Shown here piece by piece: positions 11,736 through 20,188 of a DNA stretch of 42,089 bases. The stretch is from the NCBI GenBank assembly GCA_017965425.1, contig JAGCPY010000044.1, positions 1 to 42,089 on the forward strand, given 5' to 3'. A program made the position numbers and the translations under genes. This DNA comes from Bacteroidaceae bacterium. GTDB lineage: Bacteria; Bacteroidota; Bacteroidia; Bacteroidales; Bacteroidaceae. Position 1 is the first letter of the stretch. Each line of letters starts with the position of its first letter. A model generated the notes under the pieces. That model was not told where the DNA came from. It did no database searches and worked only from the letters and a program-made list of their open reading frames with translations.

Positions 11736-13625
11736 ATGAAAAAATTGAGTTTGCTGGCGTGTCTGGTTGTGGCCGCATGGATGGGGCTGCAAGCCAAGAC
11801 GGCGGTGCAGAAGTCGCCGAACGGAATAATATCTTTAAGCGCGAAAGGGGCTGGACTGACCGTCCGTTACCAAGGAACGCCCGTGCTTGAAATCCCCAGC
11901 TTGGGGATGGAGGGAACCAACGTACAGCCGAAGCTGAAGTTCACGCGCAAGGTGAAGGACGATTATCAGATGGTGGCAGGGAAGCGTCTGCACTGCAAGA
12001 ACGAGGCTAACGAGTATGCCGCTCCTCTCGGAAAAGATGCACGCTTGGTAATGCGCCTCTACAACGATGGGATTGCCTTCCGCTATGAATACACAGGTCT
12101 GCAGGACGTCAAGGCTCCAAAAGAGCAGACGGCATACATCATCCCTGAAGGCAGGAAACGCTGGATGCTGCAATGGAGCGACGGATATGAAGGCTTCTAT
12201 CCTATGACGACGACAGCCGAGGTGAAGACCCTGGGTGGTTTCGGCGGTTCGAGAGAACAGAAGGACATCAATACCCATTGGGGCTATCCGCTGTTGATGG
12301 AAGCCTCCGACGGCGTGTTTGCCCTCATTACCGAAGCCAACATCGAGCGTCGGCAGAGCGCTTCGAGCCTGTTCAACAAGGGTGAAGTGTTCCGTGTCGT
12401 TCCTGACCAGAACGATTTGCTGCTGGCAGGCGACTGGCATACCCCGTGGCGTGTTGTCATCATCGGACATCTGGCCGATATCGTGCAATCAACGCTGGTG
12501 ACCGATGTCAGTGAACCATCGAAGCTCGACGACAACAGCTGGATTCAACCAGGTGTGGTGTCGTGGATATACTGGGCAAACAACCACGGCTCAAACAACT
12601 TCAATATCATCAAGAAATATGTGGATATGGCCGTCACGCTGGGCTTGCCATACGTACTCATCGATGCAGAGTGGGACGAGATGGACAAGGTGGCTTCCAA
12701 CGAAGGAAAGACCATCGAAGATGCCGTGGCCTACGCCATATCCAAGGGCGTGAAGCCGCTCATCTGGTACAATTCATCGGTGGGGTGGGTGAACGGAGCC
12801 CCTGGTCCTATGTATCGTCTGAACAAGCCCGAAGACCGTGAGAAGGAGTTTGCCTGGTGTGAGAAAATGGGCGTGGCTGGCGTGAAGATCGATTTCTTCA
12901 GTGGCGACAATCAGGCCAACATGGACTATTGTCAAGATCTGATGGAGAGTGCCGCCCGTCATCATCTGTTGGTGAACTTCCACGGTGCCCCCATTCCTCG
13001 TGGATGGCAGCGAACCTATCCTCATCTGCTCTCGACAGAAGGTGTCTATGGAGCCGAGTGGTACAACAATGTTCCTCATTTTACGGAGAAAGCAGCCCGC
13101 CATAACGCGACACTTCCATTCACACGTAACGTTGTAGGGCCCATGGACTACACGCCCTGCGCTTTCAGCGACTCGCAACATCCTCACATCACCACCCACG
13201 CCCATGAACTGGCACTCACGGTTCTCTTCGAGAGTGGTTTGCAGCACCTGGCCGACCGTCCCGAAAGTTTCTTGGCCCAACCCAAGGAGGTGCAGCAGTT
13301 CCTTGGGCAACTGCCCGCCGCTTGGGACGAGACACGCTTGGTCAGTGGCTATCCTGGCGAACGTGTCGTCATTGCCCGTCGCAACGGCAACACGTGGTAT
13401 GTGGCAGGAATTAACGGACTTGACGAACCGCAGACCCTTTCAGTCGGTCTCGACTTCATCGGCAAACCGTCAAGCATTACTGCCTTCTATGACCGACCTG
13501 CAAGCACTGATGGCCAGCCTGTTGCCGATGCCACGAACCCTTGGGAAATCACCCATCCATACACCTTGCCTAAGACGTTGCCATGTCTGCCTCGTGGCGG
13601 CTTTGTTTTGGTTATCACGAAATAA
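11736..13625 (+). CDS. GH97 family glycosidase, retaining alpha-galactosidase type
   Basis: A 629-residue protein with a signal peptide (MKKLSLLACLVVAAWMGLQA), an N-terminal beta-sandwich (about 25-270), a TIM barrel (about 275-520) and a C-terminal beta domain. The family was first known from SusB. GH97 has inverting alpha-glucosidases and retaining alpha-galactosidases that differ in catalytic residues. Here Asp386 in GVKIDFFSGD and Glu441 in GAEWY are 55 residues apart, the same spacing as the nucleophile Asp415 and acid/base Glu470 of the retaining Bacteroides enzyme BtGH97b, so I infer a retaining alpha-galactosidase, periplasmic. It is divergent from the symporter operon, so the two may share regulation. 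The C10 peptidase gene follows 129 bp downstream with its own promoter. Confidence 0.88.
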   Translation: MKKLSLLACLVVAAWMGLQAKTAVQKSPNGIISLSAKGAGLTVRYQGTPVLEIPSLGMEGTNVQPKLKFTRKVKDDYQMVAGKRLHCKNEANEYAAPLGKDARLVMRLYNDGIAFRYEYTGLQDVKAPKEQTAYIIPEGRKRWMLQWSDGYEGFYPMTTTAEVKTLGGFGGSREQKDINTHWGYPLLMEASDGVFALITEANIERRQSASSLFNKGEVFRVVPDQNDLLLAGDWHTPWRVVIIGHLADIVQSTLVTDVSEPSKLDDNSWIQPGVVSWIYWANNHGSNNFNIIKKYVDMAVTLGLPYVLIDAEWDEMDKVASNEGKTIEDAVAYAISKGVKPLIWYNSSVGWVNGAPGPMYRLNKPEDREKEFAWCEKMGVAGVKIDFFSGDNQANMDYCQDLMESAARHHLLVNFHGAPIPRGWQRTYPHLLSTEGVYGAEWYNNVPHFTEKAARHNATLPFTRNVVGPMDYTPCAFSDSQHPHITTHAHELALTVLFESGLQHLADRPESFLAQPKEVQQFLGQLPAAWDETRLVSGYPGERVVIARRNGNTWYVAGINGLDEPQTLSVGLDFIGKPSSITAFYDRPASTDGQPVADATNPWEITHPYTLPKTLPCLPRGGFVLVITK

Positions 13626-13685
13626 GAAACAAAGGGAGAATGTTTAAAAAATTTAAGAAATCGTCGAGAAATGAGAAAAAAGACG

Positions 13686-13693
13686 TACCTTTG
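13686..13693 (+). promoter_or_regulatory. Bacteroidetes -7 promoter motif for the C10 peptidase gene
   Basis: TACCTTTG followed by CGG, 61 bp before the ATG at 13755. The leader holds a short perfect hairpin (TTCCTTC-GT-GAAGGAA, 13702-13717) just after the expected transcript start; its role is unknown. Confidence 0.65.
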
Positions 13694-13754
13694 CGGCAAT
13701 TTTCCTTCGTGAAGGAAGATTGCTCACGTAAGATGTAAATATAACTATCAGATT

Positions 13755-16700
13755 ATGAGAAAAATGATGCTTGTCCTGATGCTGTTGCTTCCTTTGATGG
13801 TGACGGCAGGACCAGTTAGCGAGTCCGAGGCACGACAGCGTGCACGTGCATTCCTTTTCGAGCGAGGCATCGCTCAGCTTGAAGCGCCCATGAAGCGCCT
13901 GATGTCGAAGAACCGTCGAGCACCTGGTGGTGCGGGTTCCGTATGCGATTACTTTGTGTTCAATATCGGTGTAGAGGACGGTTTTGTCATCGTCAGTGGC
14001 GACGATCGAACAGCTTCCATCTTAGGCTATGCTGATAGTGGAAGCATTGATGAGGGTTCCATGCCCGATGGCCTTCGTTATCTGCTTGATGGCTTTGCAG
14101 AGCAGATGGCCACATTGGATGAAGGGCGTCCCCAGGCAAAAGCCCCGTCATCCAGCCGTTCTCATATCTCTCCCCTTATCGTCAGCCGTTGGGATCAAAG
14201 AGCTCCTTTTAATGCCTACTGCCCCGTGATTGATGGCCAAAGGACGCCTACGGGTTGTGTGGCTACAGCCATGGCCCAGGTGATGTATTATTACCAATGG
14301 CCAGAAAATGCTACCACAGCCATTCCTGGTTACACCACACGAAATAATTACTTTACTCTGGATGCCCTTCCCGAGACAACCTTCAGTTGGAATGCCATGA
14401 CCCCGACCTACGGCCCTGTGTCCAGCGATTTTCCCACGGTCATCACAGATGCTGAGGCAGCTGTGGCTCAACTGATGCAATATTGTGGCACGTCTATTCA
14501 GATGAATTATGACGTAGGCGGTTCGGGGGCTTATAACGAGAGCCTTGTTGATGTGTTGAAATACAATTATGGTTACGATAGTGGCATCACGCACGCCTAC
14601 CGAAAGAACTACAGTTACCTCGATTGGGTGAATCTCATCTATGGTGAGTTGGCGGCCCATCGTCCTGTGGTGCTGGGCGGGCAAGGCACAGGAGGTGGTC
14701 ACTCCTTTGTTTGCGATGGTTATGACAGTGGCGACTATTTCCACATCAACTGGGGATGGGGAGGATTGAGCGATGGCTATTTCCGTCTCTCAGCCCTCAA
14801 CCCCGACGAACAAGGCACAGGTGGTTCTTCTACCCTCGATGGCTACAGCTATAGTCAGGATGCCGTCATCGGCATACAGCCTCCTGTCGGCGGGAGCAAG
14901 CGCTATTGTCTCTCCCTCGAAGGACTGAACTTTGGCTCACCTGACACTAAAGTGGCAAGCAAGACGTTCACGAGAGATGACGAATCAGCAGAATTCACGG
15001 GCATCAGCCTTTATCTCTCCCTCTTTAGCTATCAATACGGTCTTCATGCTTTCGACTATGCTGTGCAGTTGGTCGATGAGAATGGTAACGTGGAGCAAAT
15101 CCTCTATTCTGTCGAGAACCAAGAGATGAACTTTAATGATAGCAAAAAGCCCACGTTTTCCGTCAGCATTCCCTCGGGTGTGCCAGACGGAAACTATTAT
15201 GTGAAAGTGGTGAGCCGTCCGAACGGTTCTTCTGAGTGGCAGGAGTGCTTCGATGGCGACCGTTATCAGTTGGCGGCTGTCATCAGTGGCAACAACCTGA
15301 CCATCACCGTGCCCATCACGGCTGCCGTTTTGCCAACTGCTGTTGTCTTCAACGTCAAAGGTAATATGACGAAGGGCTATGAGCAGCAGGTCACAGCCAG
15401 TATCACCGGCGGAGCTGTGGATTTTCATGGCAACGTGATTCTTTGTGACAACCAAAAGGCAGTGATGGGCAAGATTCTCGACATTCCTGCTGGTCAAACT
15501 GTGGATGCTCATTTCACCTTCATCCCAACAGTGGCTGGCGAACACACGTTGGCTCTCTATCCTGCCACCAAGATATCCACTAACACAATGGTGGGGAGTG
15601 GGACAGTGATTGGCAGTTCCTCTACCGTCACCATCTTAGAGAGCGATGCCTCTGACACGCAGACCATCATCGTCAGTCCCGTCATTGCCAATATCAGTGA
15701 CGGCAAGCTCTATGGCAATGCCCTCCGAGTGACTGCCACGGTCACGAACCCTTCTGCCGACAACAGCTATGCCAGCCAGCTGAATTGTTCGCTGCGCACC
15801 TACGATAGTGCCGAAGACGCTGTCACCGACTATGTCAACGCCACCGTTCAGCGTCGCAACATCACGATTGAAAAGAACGGCACGACAAAAGTGTCCTTTG
15901 AATACACCGGCTTGCAGGTTGGTAAGTTCTACTGCCTCCGCTTCACCTATACCCAGGGCTACGACGACGGTGGCGTTACAAAGTATCGTACCCAAGAGGC
16001 GCTCATCACAGACCGTTATCAAATGGGTGAAGGTTATCTTGCTTATAATGCCGATGGCACCAGCACTATACTGCCCAAGCCGGCAGGCACCATCAATGCT
16101 GGCAATGCACTCTATCTCGACTTGCAAAGCCTTTCCACAGTCCCTGCTGTCACCCCCAGTTCCAATCCCAACTGCGTCTATCTGCTGCCCAGTGGTACCG
16201 CTGTTCCCGAGTCGCTGTCAGCTTGTAATGTGGTATGTGATGGAGTGGCCAACAACTTGAAACTGGTCGATGGTCATGATTTCTTCACGCCCATTGCCTT
16301 CACAGCAGACCATGCCACCTACACCCGCACCTTCAACCTTGCCGCTGCCCGCACCAGCGGCTGGAACACGCTCTTCCTGCCCTTCACTGCCACGGCAGTC
16401 ACCGTGCAGACGGGTTCTTCAGAGAAAAACGTGGATTGGTTCCACAGCGATTCCGATGCAGGGAAACATTTCTGGCTGCGCGAGTTCACGGCAGACGGTG
16501 AGGGCACTGTCACCTTTGCCGAGGTAGGTGATGACGAGATCGTGGCCAACACACCTTATATCATCGCTGTGCCTGGAGATACATGGGGCGACGAATGGCA
16601 GATAACGGGAAAGCCCGTTACCTTCAGCGGAACAGATGTGTACATAGACGCCAGCCCCTCTTCCGTCGAGATAGAAAAAGAGATCTTCTACGGAGTCAGC

Positions 16701-17039
16701 GGCAACAACTTCAAGTTCTGTGGCACCACCTCCACGATCAGCCTTTCCGAAGGCTATCTGCTCAACAGCGAAGGCAGCTGCTTCAAGAATCTGACCGAAG
16801 CCACCAACGTCGAGCCCTTCCGTGCGTGGTTCCTTCCTGTGAGCATCAGCTCACTCACGCGTCCGATGCTTACCATCACCAGCCCGGATGCCACAGGTAT
16901 CAACATGCCTCAGATGGCCAGCCTGGCATTCACTGGCAACGAGTCGGGGTGGTGCACCCTCGACGGACGTCGCCTTGCCGACAAGCCGACAGCAAGAGGC
17001 ATATATATTTATAAAGGTAAGAAGATTGCCGTTAAGTAA
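13755..17039 (+). CDS. Secreted C10 (streptopain-like) cysteine peptidase with large C-terminal extension
   Basis: A 1094-residue exported protease: signal peptide (MRKMMLVLMLLLPLMVTAGP), an inhibitory Spi-type propeptide (about 20-135, with VCDYFVFNI and DGFVIVSGDDR), then the papain-fold C10 domain. The catalytic Cys168 is in TPTGCVATAMAQV, the catalytic His316 in GGGHSFVCDGY, followed by YFHINWGWGG, the classic C10 block. About 700 residues of beta-sandwich segments follow, much more than streptopain itself, ending in LDGRRL..ARGIYIYKGKKIAVK, the short tail shared with other secreted proteins here. The family includes SpeB, interpain A and PrtT, which degrade host proteins after removal of the propeptide. 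The natural substrate is not evident. A 62-codon gene starts 12 bp after the stop codon and is probably co-transcribed. Confidence 0.92.
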   Translation: MRKMMLVLMLLLPLMVTAGPVSESEARQRARAFLFERGIAQLEAPMKRLMSKNRRAPGGAGSVCDYFVFNIGVEDGFVIVSGDDRTASILGYADSGSIDEGSMPDGLRYLLDGFAEQMATLDEGRPQAKAPSSSRSHISPLIVSRWDQRAPFNAYCPVIDGQRTPTGCVATAMAQVMYYYQWPENATTAIPGYTTRNNYFTLDALPETTFSWNAMTPTYGPVSSDFPTVITDAEAAVAQLMQYCGTSIQMNYDVGGSGAYNESLVDVLKYNYGYDSGITHAYRKNYSYLDWVNLIYGELAAHRPVVLGGQGTGGGHSFVCDGYDSGDYFHINWGWGGLSDGYFRLSALNPDEQGTGGSSTLDGYSYSQDAVIGIQPPVGGSKRYCLSLEGLNFGSPDTKVASKTFTRDDESAEFTGISLYLSLFSYQYGLHAFDYAVQLVDENGNVEQILYSVENQEMNFNDSKKPTFSVSIPSGVPDGNYYVKVVSRPNGSSEWQECFDGDRYQLAAVISGNNLTITVPITAAVLPTAVVFNVKGNMTKGYEQQVTASITGGAVDFHGNVILCDNQKAVMGKILDIPAGQTVDAHFTFIPTVAGEHTLALYPATKISTNTMVGSGTVIGSSSTVTILESDASDTQTIIVSPVIANISDGKLYGNALRVTATVTNPSADNSYASQLNCSLRTYDSAEDAVTDYVNATVQRRNITIEKNGTTKVSFEYTGLQVGKFYCLRFTYTQGYDDGGVTKYRTQEALITDRYQMGEGYLAYNADGTSTILPKPAGTINAGNALYLDLQSLSTVPAVTPSSNPNCVYLLPSGTAVPESLSACNVVCDGVANNLKLVDGHDFFTPIAFTADHATYTRTFNLAAARTSGWNTLFLPFTATAVTVQTGSSEKNVDWFHSDSDAGKHFWLREFTADGEGTVTFAEVGDDEIVANTPYIIAVPGDTWGDEWQITGKPVTFSGTDVYIDASPSSVEIEKEIFYGVSGNNFKFCGTTSTISLSEGYLLNSEGSCFKNLTEATNVEPFRAWFLPVSISSLTRPMLTITSPDATGINMPQMASLAFTGNESGWCTLDGRRLADKPTARGIYIYKGKKIAVK

Positions 17040-17051
17040 AGAAACAAGGAA

Positions 17052-17240
17052 ATGAAGTCAGCATATATAACGCCAACAATAGAAGTGAGGAGCATTTTGG
17101 CATCCCAGATTCTCTGCACCAGCGAGTCTCAATCCACTGGTGGCCCCACCTCTAACTTCATGTCGAACCCGACCATAGACATCGACGCAAATGTTTCTCC
17201 GTTTAATTGTGCCGTTCCCGTAGATTGGGACGAGGAGTAG
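17052..17240 (+). CDS. Small 62-residue peptide, unknown function, co-transcribed with C10 peptidase
   Basis: An ATG 12 bp after the peptidase stop codon, preceded by an A/G-rich stretch, opens a 62-codon frame that stops before the convergent dehydrogenase gene. It begins MKSAYITPTIEVRSIL. Short Bacteroidetes proteins that begin with a similar Lys-x-x-Tyr-x-x-Pro-x-x-Glu-Val block are common, often with variable Gly/Ser/Asp-rich C-termini and without known function. This one has two Cys (C22 and about C53), a Ser/Thr/Gly-rich middle and an acidic end (PVDWDEE). There is no signal peptide or membrane span. It could be a leader-bearing peptide processed by the neighbouring protease, or an unrelated small protein; I cannot decide. 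Confidence 0.7.
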   Translation: MKSAYITPTIEVRSILASQILCTSESQSTGGPTSNFMSNPTIDIDANVSPFNCAVPVDWDEE

Positions 17241-17250
17241 CATCTCACCC

Positions 17251-18210
17251 TTATCTGTTGACGACGTTCACGGGCTTCCGCTCAATGAAGGCGCGGAGGT
17301 TCGTGACGGCGATGCCGATAAGCCTTTGGCGTGCCTCGCGGGTTGCCCATGCGATGTGAGGCGTGAGGTAACAGCGGGGAGCTGAAAGGAGAGGATTGTC
17401 TGTGGATGGCGGCTCCGTGGAGAGCACGTCGGCGCAATAGGCCGCCAGCCGACCTTCTTGCAGGGCCGTTGCCACGGCTTGTTCGTTGACCAGCGGCCCG
17501 CGCCCTGTGTTGATGAGGATGGCCGTGGATTTCATCTGGGACAGCGTTTCGCCATTGATCATTTCGCGAGTATCGGTTGTGAGGGGGCAGTGCAGCGAGA
17601 GCACGTCTGCCTCCCGTAGCACGGTTGTCCATGAAGCTTTCGTGACACCGGCAGGCAGGGCTTCGGGCTCACGGCTGGAGACAGCCAGCACGTGCATTCC
17701 AAAAGCAAGGGCGATGTGGGCAACGGCTGTTCCGATGGCACCGAGTCCGAAGATGCCGAACGTCTTGCCTGCCAGTTCCGTGAGGGCCGTGTCAGACCAT
17801 GTGAAGTCGGGTGAAGCTGGCCATCGGCTGGCCGCTTCGGCATAGTGGGCAACGCTGTTGGTGATGTTCAGCAGATGGGCAAAGACCAGCTGTGCAACGG
17901 AGGCAGTGCTGTAGGCTGGAATGTTGGTGACGACGATGCCCCGTTGACGGGCTGCCTCGCCATCCACGACATTGTAGCCTGTAGCCAGCACGCCAATGTA
18001 TCGCAGACGGGGCAGGGCTGCCATGATTTCGTCCGTAATCACCACTTTATTCGTCAACACGGCATCTGCCTCGGCACAACGTTCGAGCGTCTCGTCTGCA
18101 CGAGTGCGGTCATAGATGCGCACGTCTGTCACGCCCTCAAGCGTTTGCAACTGTTGCCAATTCAGGTCTTCTTGGGTGACGGAGTAGCCGTCCAGAATCA
18201 CTATTTTCAT
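17251..18210 (-). CDS. D-2-hydroxyacid dehydrogenase (glycerate/hydroxypyruvate type)
   Basis: A 319-residue cytoplasmic NAD-dependent oxidoreductase. The Rossmann fingerprint is GLGAIG (155-160) within GKTFGIFGLGAIGTAVA. The catalytic set is Arg237 (NTGRGPLV), Glu266 (DVLSTEPP) and His285 (LTPHIAWAT). The sequence resembles glycerate dehydrogenase / hydroxypyruvate reductase (HprA-like) more than PGDH, because there is no C-terminal ACT domain. The start is 16 bp downstream of the leuB stop codon, so it is very likely in the same transcript. Its substrate is unproven; a role in handling D-hydroxyacids from sugar breakdown is possible. It is convergent with the small peptide gene. Confidence 0.85.
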   Translation of the reverse strand: MKIVILDGYSVTQEDLNWQQLQTLEGVTDVRIYDRTRADETLERCAEADAVLTNKVVITDEIMAALPRLRYIGVLATGYNVVDGEAARQRGIVVTNIPAYSTASVAQLVFAHLLNITNSVAHYAEAASRWPASPDFTWSDTALTELAGKTFGIFGLGAIGTAVAHIALAFGMHVLAVSSREPEALPAGVTKASWTTVLREADVLSLHCPLTTDTREMINGETLSQMKSTAILINTGRGPLVNEQAVATALQEGRLAAYCADVLSTEPPSTDNPLLSAPRCYLTPHIAWATREARQRLIGIAVTNLRAFIERKPVNVVNR

Positions 18211-18226
18211 CGTTCGTCAGCTTCTG

Positions 18227-19288
18227 TTATTTCTTCTTGCAGTAATCCACAATCCACTTGCCCACTTCTTTCGTGCCATATTTTGCTCCGCCTTCGACCT
18301 GAATCTCCGGCGTGCGCACGTTGGCGTCGAGGCTGGCTTTGACAGCTTCGCGTATGAGGCGGCCTTCAGCTTTGAGGTTGAAGTACTCGAAGAGCATGGC
18401 CACGGAGAGTATCTGAGCCAGGGGATTGGCGATGTTCAGTCCTTTGGCTTGTGGCCAAGAGCCGTGGATGGGTTCAAAGACGGGCGTGTGGTCTCCCGTG
18501 CTGGCCGATGGCAGCAAGCCCATGGAGCCGGTGATGCACGAGCCTTCGTCGGTGAGGATGTCACCAAAGGTGTTTTCCGTAACGATGACGTCAAAGAACT
18601 TTGGTTCCTGAATCATGCGCATGGCGGCGTTATCGACATACATGTAGTCGGTCAGGACATCGGGATATGCCGTGGCCATTTCTTTGGCAATCTGCCTCCA
18701 CAGACGGCTCGATGCCAGGATGTTGGCTTTATCCACGACGGTCAGGTGCTTGTGGCGTCGGAGGGCATATTCGTAGCCAACGTGCAGGATGCGTTCGATT
18801 TCGGGACGGGTGTAGGCGTTGGTGTCGAAGGCTCGGTCGTTGTCCTGATATTTCTCGCCGAAGTACATGCCGCCCGTGAGTTCACGGATGCAGATGAAGT
18901 CGGCTCCGCGCACCAGTTCGTCTTTCAGCGGCGATTTGTGGATGAGGCAGTCGAAGGTCTCGATGGGGCGCACGTTGGCATAAAGGCCGAGTCGCTTGCG
19001 CATGGCCAGCAGTCCTTGTTCCGGGCGCACCTTGGCTGTCGGGTCGTTGTCGTACTTTGGGTCGCCCACGGCAGAGAAAAGTACCGCGTCAGCGCGCATA
19101 CATGTCTGGAAGGTCTCTTCTGGGAACGGGTCGCGCACCTTCTCGATGGCATCGGCACCGCAGAGGGCATATTCATACTCGACTCGGTGGCCGAACTTCT
19201 CGCACACTGCCGACATCACGGCTACGCCTTGTGCCGAAATCTCGGGGCCGATGCCGTCACCGGCCAAAACTGCTATCTTGAAATCCAT
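18227..19288 (-). CDS. leuB: 3-isopropylmalate dehydrogenase
   Basis: A 353-residue enzyme that oxidatively decarboxylates 3-isopropylmalate to 2-ketoisocaproate in leucine synthesis. Visible features are the N-terminal [13 protein letters not shown], the substrate-loop [11 protein letters not shown], the [10 protein letters not shown] segment, [14 protein letters not shown] with the catalytic Lys, and the metal/NAD region [23 protein letters not shown] with FEPIHGSWP. The length is normal. The [10 protein letters not shown] loop favours LeuB over the related tartrate/D-malate dehydrogenases. Oddly, leuA, leuC and leuD are not adjacent, as they often are in Bacteroidetes; the gene lies 36 bp after rhaD and 16 bp before a D-2-hydroxyacid dehydrogenase gene, so a side function in the rhamnose operon cannot be excluded. 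Confidence 0.88.
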   Translation of the reverse strand: MDFKIAVLAGDGIGPEISAQGVAVMSAVCEKFGHRVEYEYALCGADAIEKVRDPFPEETFQTCMRADAVLFSAVGDPKYDNDPTAKVRPEQGLLAMRKRLGLYANVRPIETFDCLIHKSPLKDELVRGADFICIRELTGGMYFGEKYQDNDRAFDTNAYTRPEIERILHVGYEYALRRHKHLTVVDKANILASSRLWRQIAKEMATAYPDVLTDYMYVDNAAMRMIQEPKFFDVIVTENTFGDILTDEGSCITGSMGLLPSASTGDHTPVFEPIHGSWPQAKGLNIANPLAQILSVAMLFEYFNLKAEGRLIREAVKASLDANVRTPEIQVEGGAKYGTKEVGKWIVDYCKKK

Positions 19289-19324
19289 TATATGAGTGGG
19301 GTATCGTGAGGGTTGGGGTTTAGG

Positions 19325-20137
19325 TTACTTTGGCAACTTGAACACGTCGCTGAGCTCCTGCATCTGTTCGTCTGTCATGCCGTCGGGTTCGAATCCCATG
19401 TTCTTGGCGGCGATGTAGATGAGGGCTGCTTTGTTCAGCACATCCACCTGGTCGAAGGCTGCCATGATGTCGGTATCGACGGCAAACACGCCATGCTTCT
19501 CCCACATCACCACGTCGTAGTCGTCGTCCAGGCTCTTGATGGTGGCGTCGGCCAGTTCCACGCTCGAGGGTAGCATGTAGGGCACCATGCCCAGTCCCCT
19601 GGGGCAGAAGGCTTTCGTTTCGGGAATCATCGACCACAGCACTCTCGTGGCCACGTCTTTCTCCATGAAGCGCTTGTTGTGGGTCAGCGCCACGAGCTCG
19701 ATGGGATGGGTGTGCAGGCTGGCACGGTAGGGTGAGCCCTTGGCCAGCAGGTAGTCGTGCACGGCCAGGTGCGACGGCAGCTCACTCGTAGGTTTCACGG
19801 GTTTGTCGGCAATGATGACATAGCTGGCGCAGTCGTCAAGGATGCGGATGACCGACCCGTTGTCCATCGGCCAGCGAGCCAAGTCGCGCATTCGCATGTT
19901 CGTCCCTTTGCAGTAGAAGTAGCAGCCGCGCAGGTGGGGCAGGGTAGAGCCTATCTGATAGACGGGGCTGATGGCAGGCAGCGCCTTCACTGCCTCGTCC
20001 ACTTGTTCCGTAATGTTCACCGTGATGTTGCCGCCGTTGCGTTCGGCCCAACCTTTTTGCCACAGGTAGCCTGCCACTTCGGCCACGTCTGCCACCACTT
20101 TCTTCAATTCGTTTCTTCCGTCGAGAATACTTTTCAT
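19325..20137 (-). CDS. rhaD: Rhamnulose-1-phosphate aldolase
   Basis: A 270-residue class II, zinc-dependent aldolase that splits L-rhamnulose 1-phosphate into dihydroxyacetone phosphate and L-lactaldehyde in the cytoplasm. Residues match those of E. coli RhaD closely: Glu119 (PTSELPSHL), His142 and His144 (SLHTHPIELV) and His215 (EKHGVF) as zinc ligands/catalytic acid, and Glu173 (SMIPETKAF). The N-terminal WQKGWAERNGGNITVN block is also typical. The gene starts 51 bp after the stop of the polysaccharide-lyase gene, and leuB follows 36 bp on. rhaA/rhaI (isomerase) and the kinase are not in the window. It is the strongest metabolic pointer to rhamnose as a product of the nearby depolymerases. 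Confidence 0.92.
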   Translation of the reverse strand: MKSILDGRNELKKVVADVAEVAGYLWQKGWAERNGGNITVNITEQVDEAVKALPAISPVYQIGSTLPHLRGCYFYCKGTNMRMRDLARWPMDNGSVIRILDDCASYVIIADKPVKPTSELPSHLAVHDYLLAKGSPYRASLHTHPIELVALTHNKRFMEKDVATRVLWSMIPETKAFCPRGLGMVPYMLPSSVELADATIKSLDDDYDVVMWEKHGVFAVDTDIMAAFDQVDVLNKAALIYIAAKNMGFEPDGMTDEQMQELSDVFKLPK

Positions 20138-20188
20138 GTTTAAATATGTTTTCTTGTTAAGTGTTCAACAATGAATGTTTGCTGTCGG

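Noticed and set aside
18227-19288. Tartrate/D-malate dehydrogenase instead of LeuB
   Set aside because: The substrate-loop sequence [10 protein letters not shown] and the SMGLLPSAS region fit LeuB better, although the location is unusual.
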